From Fundidesulfovibrio terrae (GTDB lineage Bacteria > Desulfobacterota > Desulfovibrionia > Desulfovibrionales > Desulfovibrionaceae): a stretch of DNA of 64,000 bases. The position numbers were made by a program, and so were the translations under genes. Numbering within the stretch: the stretch's first letter is position 1; each line of letters starts with the position of its first letter. The DNA is taken from contig NZ_JAKZFS010000001.1 of the NCBI RefSeq assembly GCF_022808915.1, positions 310,001 to 374,000 of the forward strand. Reading direction: 5' to 3'. Positions 44,444 to 52,758 of this stretch are shown piece by piece. The notes under the pieces are model-generated. The model was not told the DNA's origin and did not search any database. It was given only the letters and a program-made list of their open reading frames with translations.

Positions 44444-45415
44444 ATGGTTTCGATTCCTTCGGCCAGGGCCGCGCGCCGGGCCGTGCAGTATCTCTTCGCC
44501 GCCGGGTGCGTGTACACCGGCTGGCGCTTCCTGGGGTTCCTCGCTTGGACCGCGGACCCGGGAGCGCCGTTCGTGCCCAGGCCCGCCGGGGTGGAAGCCT
44601 TCCTGCCCATCGCCGCCCTAGCCGGGCTCAAGAGCTTGGTTCTCACCGGCGCCTACGATTTCGTGCACCCTGCCGGGCTGACCATCCTGCTCGCAGCCAT
44701 GGCCTGCGCCCTGGTCTTCCGAAAGAGCTTCTGCGGCTTCGTCTGCCCGGTGGGCCTGGCCTCGGACCTGGTCGGCGCCGCCGGCCGCCGGGCCGGGATT
44801 TCGCGGGCCGCGCCCAGGCTCCTGGACCGGCTGGCCGGAGCGGTCAAGTACCTGTTCCTGGCGTTCTTTCTGGCGTCCATATTCGTGCTCATGGACGCGG
44901 CGTCGGCCCGGCAGTTCCTGGCCAGCCCCTACAACCTCACGGCCGACGCCCACCTGCTCAAGCTCTTCATGCATCCCTCCGGGACGTTCCTGGCCGTTCT
45001 CGGGTTTCTGGTCCTTGCGGGGGCGGTGTTCCGCAACGCCTGGTGCCGCTGGCTGTGCCCGTACGGGGCGCTGCTCGGACTCCTGGGCCTGGCCGGACCG
45101 TGCGCAGTGTCGCACGACGCGCAAGGCTGCGACGGTTGCGGGCGCTGCCGCCGGGCCTGCCCCATGGACATCTCGCCTGGCGCTGCCGCGCGCTCGCCCC
45201 AGTGCGTGGGATGCGGGCAGTGCGTGGAGGCCTGTCCCAAACCGGGCACGCTACGCCTGCGCCTGTTCACGCGGCCGGTGCCACGCTTCACGGCCCTGAT
45301 CGGTGGAACGGGACTCTTTGCGGGCATCTGCCTTCTGGCCATGGCCCTTGGAGGCTGGGAGGCCAGCCTGCCCGTGGCCATGCTGCGCTCGCTGTACGCC
45401 TCGGTCATGCGCTGA
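44444..45415 (+). CDS. Membrane 4Fe-4S polyferredoxin (NapH/CcoG-like)
   Basis: 323 residues, after GGGAG. Four to six TM helices. Two CxxxCP loops at the membrane edge (CGFVCPVG, CRWLCPYG) are typical of NapH/NosR-like proteins; two ferredoxin clusters follow (CDGCGRCRRACP and CVGCGQCVEACP). A second membrane segment closes the protein. It would pass electrons between the quinone pool and a periplasmic or cytoplasmic partner. No reductase gene is adjacent, so the partner is unknown. Start ATG 44444; upstream in-frame extension lacks a ribosome-binding site. Confidence 0.88.
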   Translation: MVSIPSARAARRAVQYLFAAGCVYTGWRFLGFLAWTADPGAPFVPRPAGVEAFLPIAALAGLKSLVLTGAYDFVHPAGLTILLAAMACALVFRKSFCGFVCPVGLASDLVGAAGRRAGISRAAPRLLDRLAGAVKYLFLAFFLASIFVLMDAASARQFLASPYNLTADAHLLKLFMHPSGTFLAVLGFLVLAGAVFRNAWCRWLCPYGALLGLLGLAGPCAVSHDAQGCDGCGRCRRACPMDISPGAAARSPQCVGCGQCVEACPKPGTLRLRLFTRPVPRFTALIGGTGLFAGICLLAMALGGWEASLPVAMLRSLYASVMR

Positions 45416-45576
45416 GGGCGCGGCTCGGACCGGCGCGGCCGCGAATCCCGCGCAGCTGTGCAGGATTCCAAGGCAAGCATTGTTTCTTTGACCGCCGGAG
45501 GCGTCTTGAGGCATCAGTCCTCGCCCCCTCTCCGGCCCTGGAGGATCCAGCACCGTTCTCTTAAGCATCTCGAATC

Positions 45577-45613
45577 AAAGCCCCGCCCGGGCGCATCCGG
45601 CGGGGCTTTTCTT
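45577..45613 (+). terminator. Terminator
   Basis: 11-bp stem AAAGCCCCGCC / GGCGGGGCTTT followed by TCTTT, 160 bases after the polyferredoxin stop. Confidence 0.75.
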
Positions 45614-45651
45614 TGGCCTGCGCCGGAAAGCTTACAAAAATGAAGGCTTGA

Positions 45652-45690
45652 TTGACACAGGATCGTAACAATTGTAACTTGATCGTAACA
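45652..45690 (+). promoter_or_regulatory. glpT promoter region with 10-bp-spaced repeats
   Basis: TTGACA at 45652-45657 and, 17 bases on, TAACTT as a weak -10. The spacer and -10 overlap three GTAAC units at exactly 10-bp intervals (45665, 45675, 45685), two of them within a perfect 10-bp direct repeat GATCGTAACA. Same-face repeats across a promoter suggest a repressor or activator array; whose is unknown. Confidence 0.5.
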
Positions 45691-45841
45691 AAAGAACACG
45701 TTTTAGGTCTGTATGTGAGCTTTTGTCAGCGGCTGGGCGCACGAGTTCAGGTTTTCTGTCTTGCGGGGGCGTCGCGGCCGGGAGTTTTCAAGGTGCATCG
45801 CGCGAGAAACCGGTAATCGTTTTGTCCCATCGGAGGGAACC

Positions 45842-47200
45842 ATGATCGGCGTATTCAAACCGGCCCGGCACATCGCCCGGATGCCCGAGGATTGCCAAAG
45901 CCCCACCTACACGCGCCTGCGCTGGCAGATATTCGCCAGCATTTTCTTCGGCTACGCCGGTTACTACCTCGTGCGCAAGAATATCGCCCTGGCCGTGCCG
46001 GATCTCTTGAAGCTCGGCTTCACCAAGGCCGACATGGGCTTCGTCATGAGCGCCGGAGCCGTGGCCTACGGCATCTCGAAATTCATAATGGGCATCGTCT
46101 CGGACCGTTCGAACCCTCGCTTCTTCCTGCCGGCGGGCCTCATCCTGTCGGGCGGGATCATGATGTTCATGGGGTTTAGCCCGTGGGCCATATCCTCGGT
46201 GTTCATCATGTACGCGCTGCAGTTCCTGAACGGCTGGGCGCAGGGCATGGGCTGGCCCCCGTGCGGGCGCACCATGGTCCACTGGTGGTCCACCCACGAA
46301 CGCGGCAAGATCGTCTCGGTGTGGAACGTGGCCCACAACGTGGGCGGCGGCGTGGTGGCCAACCTGGCGGTGTGGGGCGTGGGCTACTTCAACGAATGGC
46401 AGGCCAAGCTCTACGTGCCCGCGGGCGTGGCCATCGGCGTGGCCCTGGTGCTCCTGGCCACCATGCGCGACACCCCGCAGTCCTGCGGCCTGCCGCCTAT
46501 CGAGGAGCACAACAACGACTACCCCGAGTTCTACAACGAAGACCATGAAGTGGAGATGACCACCAAGGAAATCTTCACCAAGTACATCCTGCCCAACAAG
46601 TACCTCTGGTACATCGCCCTGGCCAACATCTTCGTCTACTTCATCCGCTACGGCGTCCTGGACTGGGCCCCCACCTACCTGAAAGAGGTCAAGGGCTTCG
46701 ACTTCAAGCAGGCGGGCCTGGCCTATTCGCTCTACGAGTACGCGGCCATTCCCGGCACCATCCTGTGCGGCTGGATTTCCGACAAGTTTTTCCGTTCGCG
46801 CCGCGCCCCGGCGGGCATCCTGTTCATGATCCCCACCGTGCTCACCGTGGCCTGGTATTGGTACAACAAATCCGGACCGGCCATCGTCGACAGCTGGGCC
46901 CTGGTGTCCATCGGCTTCTTCGTCTACGGGCCGGTGATGCTCATCGGCCTGCACGCCCTGGACCTGGTGCCCAAGAAGGCCGCCGGAACCGCCGCCGGGC
47001 TGACCGGCCTGTTCGGCTACGTGCTGGGCACCGTGGTGGCCAACTGGGTGACGGGCTGGGTGATCCAGACCTATGGCTGGGACTGGTATTTCGGGCTTAT
47101 GGTGCTTGCCGGCGTGTTGGCAATTCTGGCCATCGCCCTCACCTGGGGGCATGGCGCCGCAAGCTCCAAGCAGAACGGAGATGCGCAGGCCAAGGCGTAG
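45842..47200 (+). CDS. glpT: Glycerol-3-phosphate:phosphate antiporter
   Basis: 452 residues, the exact length of E. coli GlpT, behind GGAGGGAACC. Major-facilitator OPA family with 12 TM helices. [84 protein letters not shown] and [31 protein letters not shown] are almost the E. coli sequence, including Arg residues that bind phosphate. It imports glycerol-3-phosphate in exchange for phosphate. It is monocistronic with a dedicated terminator; glpK/glpD are not here. Confidence 0.94.
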   Translation: MIGVFKPARHIARMPEDCQSPTYTRLRWQIFASIFFGYAGYYLVRKNIALAVPDLLKLGFTKADMGFVMSAGAVAYGISKFIMGIVSDRSNPRFFLPAGLILSGGIMMFMGFSPWAISSVFIMYALQFLNGWAQGMGWPPCGRTMVHWWSTHERGKIVSVWNVAHNVGGGVVANLAVWGVGYFNEWQAKLYVPAGVAIGVALVLLATMRDTPQSCGLPPIEEHNNDYPEFYNEDHEVEMTTKEIFTKYILPNKYLWYIALANIFVYFIRYGVLDWAPTYLKEVKGFDFKQAGLAYSLYEYAAIPGTILCGWISDKFFRSRRAPAGILFMIPTVLTVAWYWYNKSGPAIVDSWALVSIGFFVYGPVMLIGLHALDLVPKKAAGTAAGLTGLFGYVLGTVVANWVTGWVIQTYGWDWYFGLMVLAGVLAILAIALTWGHGAASSKQNGDAQAKA

Positions 47201-47225
47201 GCCCCGCCAAGATACGCGAAGCAGA

Positions 47226-47262
47226 AAGCCCCGCCCGGACGCGTTCCGGGCGGGGCTTCTCC
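47226..47262 (+). terminator. Terminator of glpT
   Basis: 14-bp perfect stem AAGCCCCGCCCGGA / TCCGGGCGGGGCTT with a CGCGT loop and short T/C tail; works in either direction. Confidence 0.85.
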
Positions 47263-47284
47263 TTTGGCAGCGCCTGGAGCGCCT

Positions 47285-47470
47285 CTAGAAGAGCTGGAAG
47301 AGCTGGGTGAAGAAGCTGGAGTTCCACAGGGCGGTGTTGGCGCTCATGGCCTGAATGGCCGCCAGGAGCGAGTCGAAGCTCGATTCGGGCATGCTGACGT
47401 TCACGTTGGTGGTTCCGGAGTTGACGGCGACGGTGATGACCCAAAGCGTGCTCAGCAGAAAACTCCTCAT
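47285..47470 (-). CDS. Small hypothetical protein, possibly exported
   Basis: 61 residues after GGAGCAGGCC. Starts MRSFLLSTLWVITVAVNSG, a short hydrophobic N-terminus like a minimal signal or membrane helix, and ends NSSFFTQLFQLF. Rich in Ser, Asn and Leu, no Cys. No family recognised. Confidence 0.5.
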   Translation of the reverse strand: MRSFLLSTLWVITVAVNSGTTNVNVSMPESSFDSLLAAIQAMSANTALWNSSFFTQLFQLF

Positions 47471-47573
47471 GGCCTGCTCCTGAATTTGCGGGCCGTGGCC
47501 CGGCCCTGGTTTGCGCGTCCCGGCGCGAGCCGTGCGGCCCGCTTCCGTATGCGTGGCTCGAGCGCCTTGCGTC

Positions 47574-48677
47574 CTAGCGGCGCTTCACCGCGTAGCCGTA
47601 CTGCACGGGCCACGGGGCTTCCTGGCCGAGTCCGTGGTATGCCTTGAGGGCCCAGTAGGGTTCGCGCAGCATCTCGCGCCCCAACAGCACCATGTCGGCC
47701 TTCTCCTCGGCCACGACGGCCTCGGCCTGTTCGGGCTGGGTGATGAGGCCCACCGTGCAGGTCATGATCCGGGCCTCCCGGCGGATGGTGTCGGCGAAGG
47801 GCACCTGGAAACCGGGGCCCACGGGAATCTTGGCGCTGGGGACGAGCCCGCCCGTGCTCACGTCCACCATGTCCACTCCCACGGCGGCCAGCTTGCGGGC
47901 GAAGATGACGGACTGTTCCAGGTCCCAGCCGCCCTCCACCCAGTCGGTGGCGGACAGGCGGGTGAAGAAGGGCATGTCCACCGGCAGCACCTCGCGGATG
48001 GCGTCGGCCGTTTCCAGGGGCAGGCGCATGCGCTTTTCCAGGGTCCCGCCGTAGGCGTCCTCCCGGACGTTGCTTATGGGCGAGAGGAACTGGTGCATGA
48101 GGTAGCCGTGGGCGGCGTGCATCTCCACCACCTCGAATCCGGCGGCCACGGCGCGTTTGGCGGCGGCCACGAAGGCGTCCCGCACGGCCTTGATGCCCGC
48201 CTCGTCCAGGGGCACGGGGGCGGGCTCGTGGTCGGAGAAGGGCAGGGGGCAGGGCGCGGTGGTGATCCAGCCGCCGTCGGCGGGCGTGAGGATCTTGGCC
48301 CCGCCCTCCCAGGGCGGCAGGCAACTGGCCTTGCGTCCGGCGTGGGCCAGCTGGATGCCGGGCACGGCCCCCATGCGGCGCAGGAAGGCGGCTATGCGCG
48401 CAAGCGGCGCGATGTGCTTGTCGTCCCACAGGCCCATGTCCCCGAGGGAAATGCGTCCGTCCGGCGTGACGGCCGTGGCCTCCACGAAGACCAGCCCGGC
48501 CCCGCCCACGGCGCGGCTTCCCAGGTGCACCAGATGCCAGTCGTCGGCCAGGCCGTCCGTGCAGCTGTATTGGCACATGGGCGAGACGCCGATGCGGTTG
48601 CGGAAGGTGACTCCCCGGATGCTCAATGGGGCCAAGAGCGCGGGTCCCGGGCCGGGCTCGTTGCGGGCTGTGGTCAT
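47574..48677 (-). CDS. NADPH dehydrogenase, old-yellow-enzyme family (YqjM/NamA class)
   Basis: 367 residues from ATG 48677 (GAGG upstream). FMN-binding TIM barrel that reduces activated C=C bonds. VSPMCQYSCTDG (redox-sensing Cys of the YqjM class), QLAHAGRKA, MHAAHGYLMHQFLSP, LSATDWVEGGW and VLLGREMLREPYWAL are diagnostic. It likely detoxifies electrophiles. No regulator or partner adjoins it. Confidence 0.93.
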   Translation of the reverse strand: MTTARNEPGPGPALLAPLSIRGVTFRNRIGVSPMCQYSCTDGLADDWHLVHLGSRAVGGAGLVFVEATAVTPDGRISLGDMGLWDDKHIAPLARIAAFLRRMGAVPGIQLAHAGRKASCLPPWEGGAKILTPADGGWITTAPCPLPFSDHEPAPVPLDEAGIKAVRDAFVAAAKRAVAAGFEVVEMHAAHGYLMHQFLSPISNVREDAYGGTLEKRMRLPLETADAIREVLPVDMPFFTRLSATDWVEGGWDLEQSVIFARKLAAVGVDMVDVSTGGLVPSAKIPVGPGFQVPFADTIRREARIMTCTVGLITQPEQAEAVVAEEKADMVLLGREMLREPYWALKAYHGLGQEAPWPVQYGYAVKRR

Positions 48678-48901
48678 GAGGCGACCTCGTCTGTTTGAAA
48701 AGGTTCATTCGCTCCCCGTCGACGGGTGGAGACGGCAGAAACATACCACGCCTGCGGGAGCAGCGCATCAGGAAAAAGACCATTGTTGCCCGTGGCCGCG
48801 GATTCGGGCTATGAGGGTGGATCGAACCTCCCTCCGCGTTTTTCGCGGCGGGCAGGACGGCAACCGGAAAACCGCGCCAAGCGCGCAAGGAGCGGCGGAA
48901 A

Positions 48902-49261
48902 ATGGCAAATCCTTTCGTCCACGTTGAGCTGGCGACCAACGACCTGCCCCAGGCCAAACAGTTCTACCAGGGACTCTTCGATTGGCAATACAAGGACATG
49001 CCTGAATTCGACTACACCCTGATCGAGGTGGGGGACGGCACGGGCGGGGGCATGATGAAGAACCCGGTGCCCGGCGTGGGCTCCCACTGGCTGGCCTATG
49101 TCCTGGTGGACGACGTGAAGGCGTCGACCGCGAAGGCGAAGTCGCTCGGGGCGAACATCGTGAAGGATGTCACCGAGATTCCGGGAATCGGTTGGTTCAG
49201 CGTGTTCATCGACCCCACCGGGGCGGCCCTGGCCATGTGGCAGATGAAGCAGGAAAAATGA
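48902..49261 (+). CDS. VOC/glyoxalase-fold protein
   Basis: 119 residues. NPFVHVELATNDLPQAKQFYQGLFDW, YVLVDDVKASTAKAKSLGANIV and FSVFIDPTGAALAMWQ show one vicinal-oxygen-chelate unit with a His and acidic residues placed as metal ligands. Members include glyoxalase I, extradiol dioxygenases and resistance proteins; which one applies here cannot be said. It is preceded by AAGGAGCGG and reads toward the convergent DUF72 gene. Confidence 0.85.
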   Translation: MANPFVHVELATNDLPQAKQFYQGLFDWQYKDMPEFDYTLIEVGDGTGGGMMKNPVPGVGSHWLAYVLVDDVKASTAKAKSLGANIVKDVTEIPGIGWFSVFIDPTGAALAMWQMKQEK

Positions 49262-49277
49262 CGCGACGGCAGCACCT

Positions 49278-50018
49278 TCAGGAACGCGGCGCGAGCAGCT
49301 CCTTGAGCTCCGCCGCGTTCCTGGCCGCGTACCCGGCCTGGTCGTTGTCGAAATAGCAGAAGGCGTCCAGGCCCCTGGCGCTCCAGTCCGCCATATACCC
49401 GGCCCAGCGTGCGAGCGCTTCCCGGGAGTAGCACCCGGCGTAACGCTCCCCGGGGCCGTGCAGCCGGACGTAGGCGAAGCGGGCCGTGGCCTCCACAGGC
49501 GAGCGCAGGTCCCCCAGTTCGAAAACGCAGAACCCGGCTCCCCGGCGCTCCAGGAGGGTGTAGACATCCTCATGGAACCAGGTGGGGTCGCGGAATTCGA
49601 ACACATGGCGGATCCCGGCGGGCAGGGCGTCCAGGAAGGCCCCGAGAAGCCCGATGTCACGGGGGAAGCGCGGAGGGAGCTGGAAAAGCACCGGCCCCAG
49701 CCTGTCCCCGAGGCGGGCGATGCGCCCGAAGAAGGACGCCAGCCCGTCCTGGGGGTTTTTGAGCCTGCGGAAATGGGTGATGAAGCGGCTGGCCTTGACC
49801 GCGTAGAGGAAGCCCGGAGGGGCGGCGTCGCGCCACTTGCCTGCCGCGGCTTCCCCGGGAAGGCGGTAGAAGGTGGAGTTGATCTCCACGGTGTCGAAGC
49901 GGCGGGCGTAGAAGGCCAGCCACCCGGACTTGGCGAGCTCCGGGGGATAGAACGGCCCGCGCCAGTGGTCATACTGCCAGCCGGACGTTCCGACGCGCAC
50001 GCGGCCTTTCGCCTCCAT
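49278..50018 (-). CDS. DUF72 family protein
   Basis: 246 residues. VRVGTSGWQYDHWRGPFYPP, FDTVEINSTFYRLP, YAVKASRFITHFRRLK and LGPVLFQLPPRF are the family hallmarks; the C-terminal YVRLHGPG and FCYFDNDQAGYAARNAAEL match too. DUF72 proteins have a TIM-barrel-like fold and no confirmed role. ATG 50018 has GGGAG close upstream. Monocistronic. Confidence 0.92.
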   Translation of the reverse strand: MEAKGRVRVGTSGWQYDHWRGPFYPPELAKSGWLAFYARRFDTVEINSTFYRLPGEAAAGKWRDAAPPGFLYAVKASRFITHFRRLKNPQDGLASFFGRIARLGDRLGPVLFQLPPRFPRDIGLLGAFLDALPAGIRHVFEFRDPTWFHEDVYTLLERRGAGFCVFELGDLRSPVEATARFAYVRLHGPGERYAGCYSREALARWAGYMADWSARGLDAFCYFDNDQAGYAARNAAELKELLAPRS

Positions 50019-50064
50019 GCTCCCGTGTACGGCCCCGGGCCCGGCAGGACAAGCCCCGGAATGC

Positions 50065-50090
50065 GAGAGGCCGCCCGAAGGCGGCCTCTC
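50065..50090 (-). terminator. Hairpin after the TauE operon
   Basis: Perfect 11-bp stem GAGAGGCCGCC / GGCGGCCTCTC with a CGAA loop, 31 bases after the stop of the gene at 50121 on the minus strand. No T-tract. Confidence 0.55.
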
Positions 50091-50120
50091 TGTGGGTAGG
50101 GGGGTTGAGGTTGAGGAAAT

Positions 50121-50891
50121 TTAGCCCTTCTTCTTGGACTTCTTCATGGACATGCCCACGCCTTCGAACATGAAGAAGATGGAGAAGCCGTACCACATGG
50201 TGTAGACCACGTAGAAGGAGAGCAGCCCGATCAGCATGAGGACGTTCTGGGAGACGGGCTCGCCGGGCAGGCCGTAGAAGTTGTACGCCGGTTCCAGGCC
50301 CTTGCGCATCACGGTGTCCAGGGCCTTGGCCTCGGCCACCTTGCGGTCCTTCTGCAGGGCCTTCATCATGGCCCCGAAGCCCTTCCAGAGATCCTTGCAG
50401 AGCTTGCGGTTGGCCTGGTTCTCGGGCTTGTCCACGGCCTCGGTGCCGGTGACGGCGAACACGGATATGGCCTTGTTGCAGGCGAACTCGGTGATGACGC
50501 CCAGGTCCGCCTTGACCATGAGCACGTTGTCCTTCACCTCGACCTGGGCGCCGGCGGTCTGCAGGACCTTGGCGATGTTCTGGGCGTCCTGGTTGGCCTT
50601 GGCCTGGGCCTTGGCGTGGTCGGGCTCGTCCTTGGGGTCGGGCTTGGAGATGGTGGCATTGACGGCGATCTGCACGCCCTTCTGCTTGGCCACGACGGCC
50701 TTCACGGTGTCGAAGTAGTCCGAGGAGTTCTTGGACAGCTTGTTGAAGAAGTCGTCGGAGAACTCCAGGCCGGTCTGGACGTTTCCGTTATGGTCCTTGA
50801 AGACCGGCGACATGATGACCCCGAACACGATCAGGAACGTGATCATCAGGAACAAACCTTTGGCGAAAGGAGCTTTGTTGACGATAAGCAT
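50121..50891 (-). CDS. Bitopic membrane protein of the TauE operon
   Basis: 256 residues, three bases after the TauE-like gene. TM helix at about 12-32 and a second at about 218-240 near the C-terminus, with a large extracytoplasmic loop between them rich in Lys and Asp (FSDDFFNKLSKNSSDYFD, KPDPKDEPDHAKAQAKAN) and two cysteines (FACNK, LCKDL). The C-terminus is MKKSKKKG. No named family. The tight spacing makes it a dedicated partner of the exporter, perhaps a periplasmic substrate-capture subunit. Confidence 0.7.
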   Translation of the reverse strand: MLIVNKAPFAKGLFLMITFLIVFGVIMSPVFKDHNGNVQTGLEFSDDFFNKLSKNSSDYFDTVKAVVAKQKGVQIAVNATISKPDPKDEPDHAKAQAKANQDAQNIAKVLQTAGAQVEVKDNVLMVKADLGVITEFACNKAISVFAVTGTEAVDKPENQANRKLCKDLWKGFGAMMKALQKDRKVAEAKALDTVMRKGLEPAYNFYGLPGEPVSQNVLMLIGLLSFYVVYTMWYGFSIFFMFEGVGMSMKKSKKKG

Positions 50892-50894
50892 GGA

Positions 50895-52145
50895 TTATTC
50901 CTCCCCGCGCAGCATGGAGATGTTGGCGAAGAACTTCCCGAACACCCACACTCCGAAAAGCCCGACGCTGACCCAGAAGACCACGTTGCCCACGTATTCG
51001 ATCATGTTGTTGAGTTCCGGCGACCAGCCCAGGTAGCCGAGCTCGGTGAGCTTCTTGGGCAGGGTGGCCACGCGGTTGATGAAGCCGGAGATGATGGACA
51101 GGGCGTAGAAGCCGCGGATGTGCACGCCCTTGACCACCTTGGTGACCAGCGCGCCCACCTGGATGCCCAGAAGCGAGCCGATGAGCATGCCCATGGCCAA
51201 GGTGTAGAACACGAAGCCGTAGACCGCGTATTCCTTGATGGCCGCGAATCCCGAGGTGAAGATGATCTGGAGGATGTCGGTACCCACCGTGGTCATGGAG
51301 GAGACGCCGAACACGTACACGAACATGGGGAAGGTGACGAAGCCGCCGCCCACGCCCATGATGGCGGCCAGGGCGCCCACGATGAAGCCGCCCGCGGCCA
51401 GCACCCACAGGGAGAGCTGACGTCCGCCGGGGACGAAGTCCTCGTCGAAGGTGATCATGGGCGGAACCTTCAGGTTCTGCACGGCCTGGGCCAGGGGCGG
51501 CACGTCGGCGCCGGCGGGGCCGCCGTGGGCGTCGCCGCTCTCGACCTTGCGCGACTTCAGGAAGTCGTACATGCCGTAGAAGCCCAGAAAGCCCAGCAGC
51601 ACGGCGTAGATCGAGGAGATGAAGAAGTCCGACAGGATGGGGTCGGAGTCGTAGAGGGTCTTGTTGATGTAGCCGCCCGTCACCGCGCCGAAGCCCGAGC
51701 CCAGCAGGAAGCCCATGGCCAGCTTCACGGAGACGTTGCCGAGCTTCTTGTGCACGGCGGTGCCCATGATGGCCTTGGCGAAGATGTGGAACAGGTCCGT
51801 ACCCACGGCCAGGATGCCCTTGACGCCGGCGGCCATGAGGGCCGGGGTGATGATGAAGCCGCCGCCCGCGCCGATGCAGCCGGTGATGAGGCCCGCGGCC
51901 AGGCCCACGCCGATGGAGGCCAGGAAGATGGTGGTGTTGTAGTACGACGGCATGTACGCGGTCTTGCCGCCGATCACGTCGGCCGCCTCGACCAGGCTGA
52001 AGCCCAGGATCGGCAGGGCCAGCACGGCCAGGATCAAGAGCTTCTTGCGGTTTTGGATGATGTTCATGGAGACTTCGTAGTCCCACTTGGCGTGGGCCCG
52101 CGCTCCTTCCATCATGAATTGGTAGACATCCCTGAAGAATCGCAT
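50895..52145 (-). CDS. TauE/SafE-family sulfite/organosulfonate exporter
   Basis: 416 residues from ATG 52145 behind GGAGGTGTAAGAGG. Eight to nine TM helices in two repeats; GLITGCIGAGGGFIITPALMAAG and GALAAIMGVGGGFVTFPMFVYVFG are the duplicated GxGGGx2xxP motifs. A hydrophilic loop (about residues 185-225) separates the halves. The family moves sulfur anions across the inner membrane; in sulfate reducers similar proteins are thought to handle sulfite or related anions. Substrate unproven. Confidence 0.85.
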   Translation of the reverse strand: MRFFRDVYQFMMEGARAHAKWDYEVSMNIIQNRKKLLILAVLALPILGFSLVEAADVIGGKTAYMPSYYNTTIFLASIGVGLAAGLITGCIGAGGGFIITPALMAAGVKGILAVGTDLFHIFAKAIMGTAVHKKLGNVSVKLAMGFLLGSGFGAVTGGYINKTLYDSDPILSDFFISSIYAVLLGFLGFYGMYDFLKSRKVESGDAHGGPAGADVPPLAQAVQNLKVPPMITFDEDFVPGGRQLSLWVLAAGGFIVGALAAIMGVGGGFVTFPMFVYVFGVSSMTTVGTDILQIIFTSGFAAIKEYAVYGFVFYTLAMGMLIGSLLGIQVGALVTKVVKGVHIRGFYALSIISGFINRVATLPKKLTELGYLGWSPELNNMIEYVGNVVFWVSVGLFGVWVFGKFFANISMLRGEE

Positions 52146-52213
52146 CCTCTTACACCTCCGTTTCCCGAAACATGTTCTCCCCTCGCGACATCGCCTCGAA
52201 GCGCCACACGCGC

Positions 52214-52630
52214 TCACCCTTGCCGATCTTCCGGGCCGCGGATCGTCGCGGCTCCGGGTATTTCACTTTCGAGCACCCTTCGCACGGCCCGCACCAGCAC
52301 GGTGGGGTCGTCGGCCCTGGCCACGAAGAACACCAGCGGCTCGTCCAGGCTCGCCCCGGCCTCCTGGGCGTCGTGGGCATGCACCAGGGCTGGCAGGCCG
52401 GGAATCACCCGCCGGACCAGGCGCAGCACGCTCAGGGCGTCCATGTCCGGCAGGTCCGCGTCGGCCACCAGCACGTCCGCTCCGGACGCGGCCAGGCAGG
52501 CCGCTTCCCGCCCCGTCCCGCAGTCCTTCACGGTGAATCCGGCGCGGGCGAACTCCCTGGCCAGGAGCTCCCGGATGTGCCGGTTGCGATCGGCCAGAAT
52601 CACCGTGAAGATTGCTGACGCGGGTGCCAT
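52214..52630 (-). CDS. Degenerate receiver-like protein
   Basis: 138 residues. TVILADRNRHIRELL starts a CheY-like fold and ADVLVADADLPDMDALSVLRLVRR carries the candidate phospho-Asp, but the usual acidic pair is A-D, the switch Thr is replaced (HAHDA) and the conserved Lys is not apparent (LVFFVARADD). It may be a phosphorylation-independent pseudo-receiver. 68 bases upstream of the TauE-like gene on the same strand, so it may regulate or couple to transport. Confidence 0.65.
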   Translation of the reverse strand: MAPASAIFTVILADRNRHIRELLAREFARAGFTVKDCGTGREAACLAASGADVLVADADLPDMDALSVLRLVRRVIPGLPALVHAHDAQEAGASLDEPLVFFVARADDPTVLVRAVRRVLESEIPGAATIRGPEDRQG

Positions 52631-52691
52631 GTACAGGGAAAGGCAAAGTGCGTGCCGGAGCGGCGTTCAGGCAACAGCCCGGAATGGCGGA

Positions 52692-52723
52692 CAAAAAAAG
52701 CGGCGCGCCGGAAGGCGCGCCGC
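52692..52723 (-). terminator. Terminator of chemoreceptor gene
   Basis: Read on the minus strand: GCGGCGCGCC / GGCGCGCCGC stem with TTCC loop, then TTTTTTT. Confidence 0.9.
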
Positions 52724-52758
52724 ATCAGGTGTCCATTTCTTTTACAGCTGGTAAAGGA

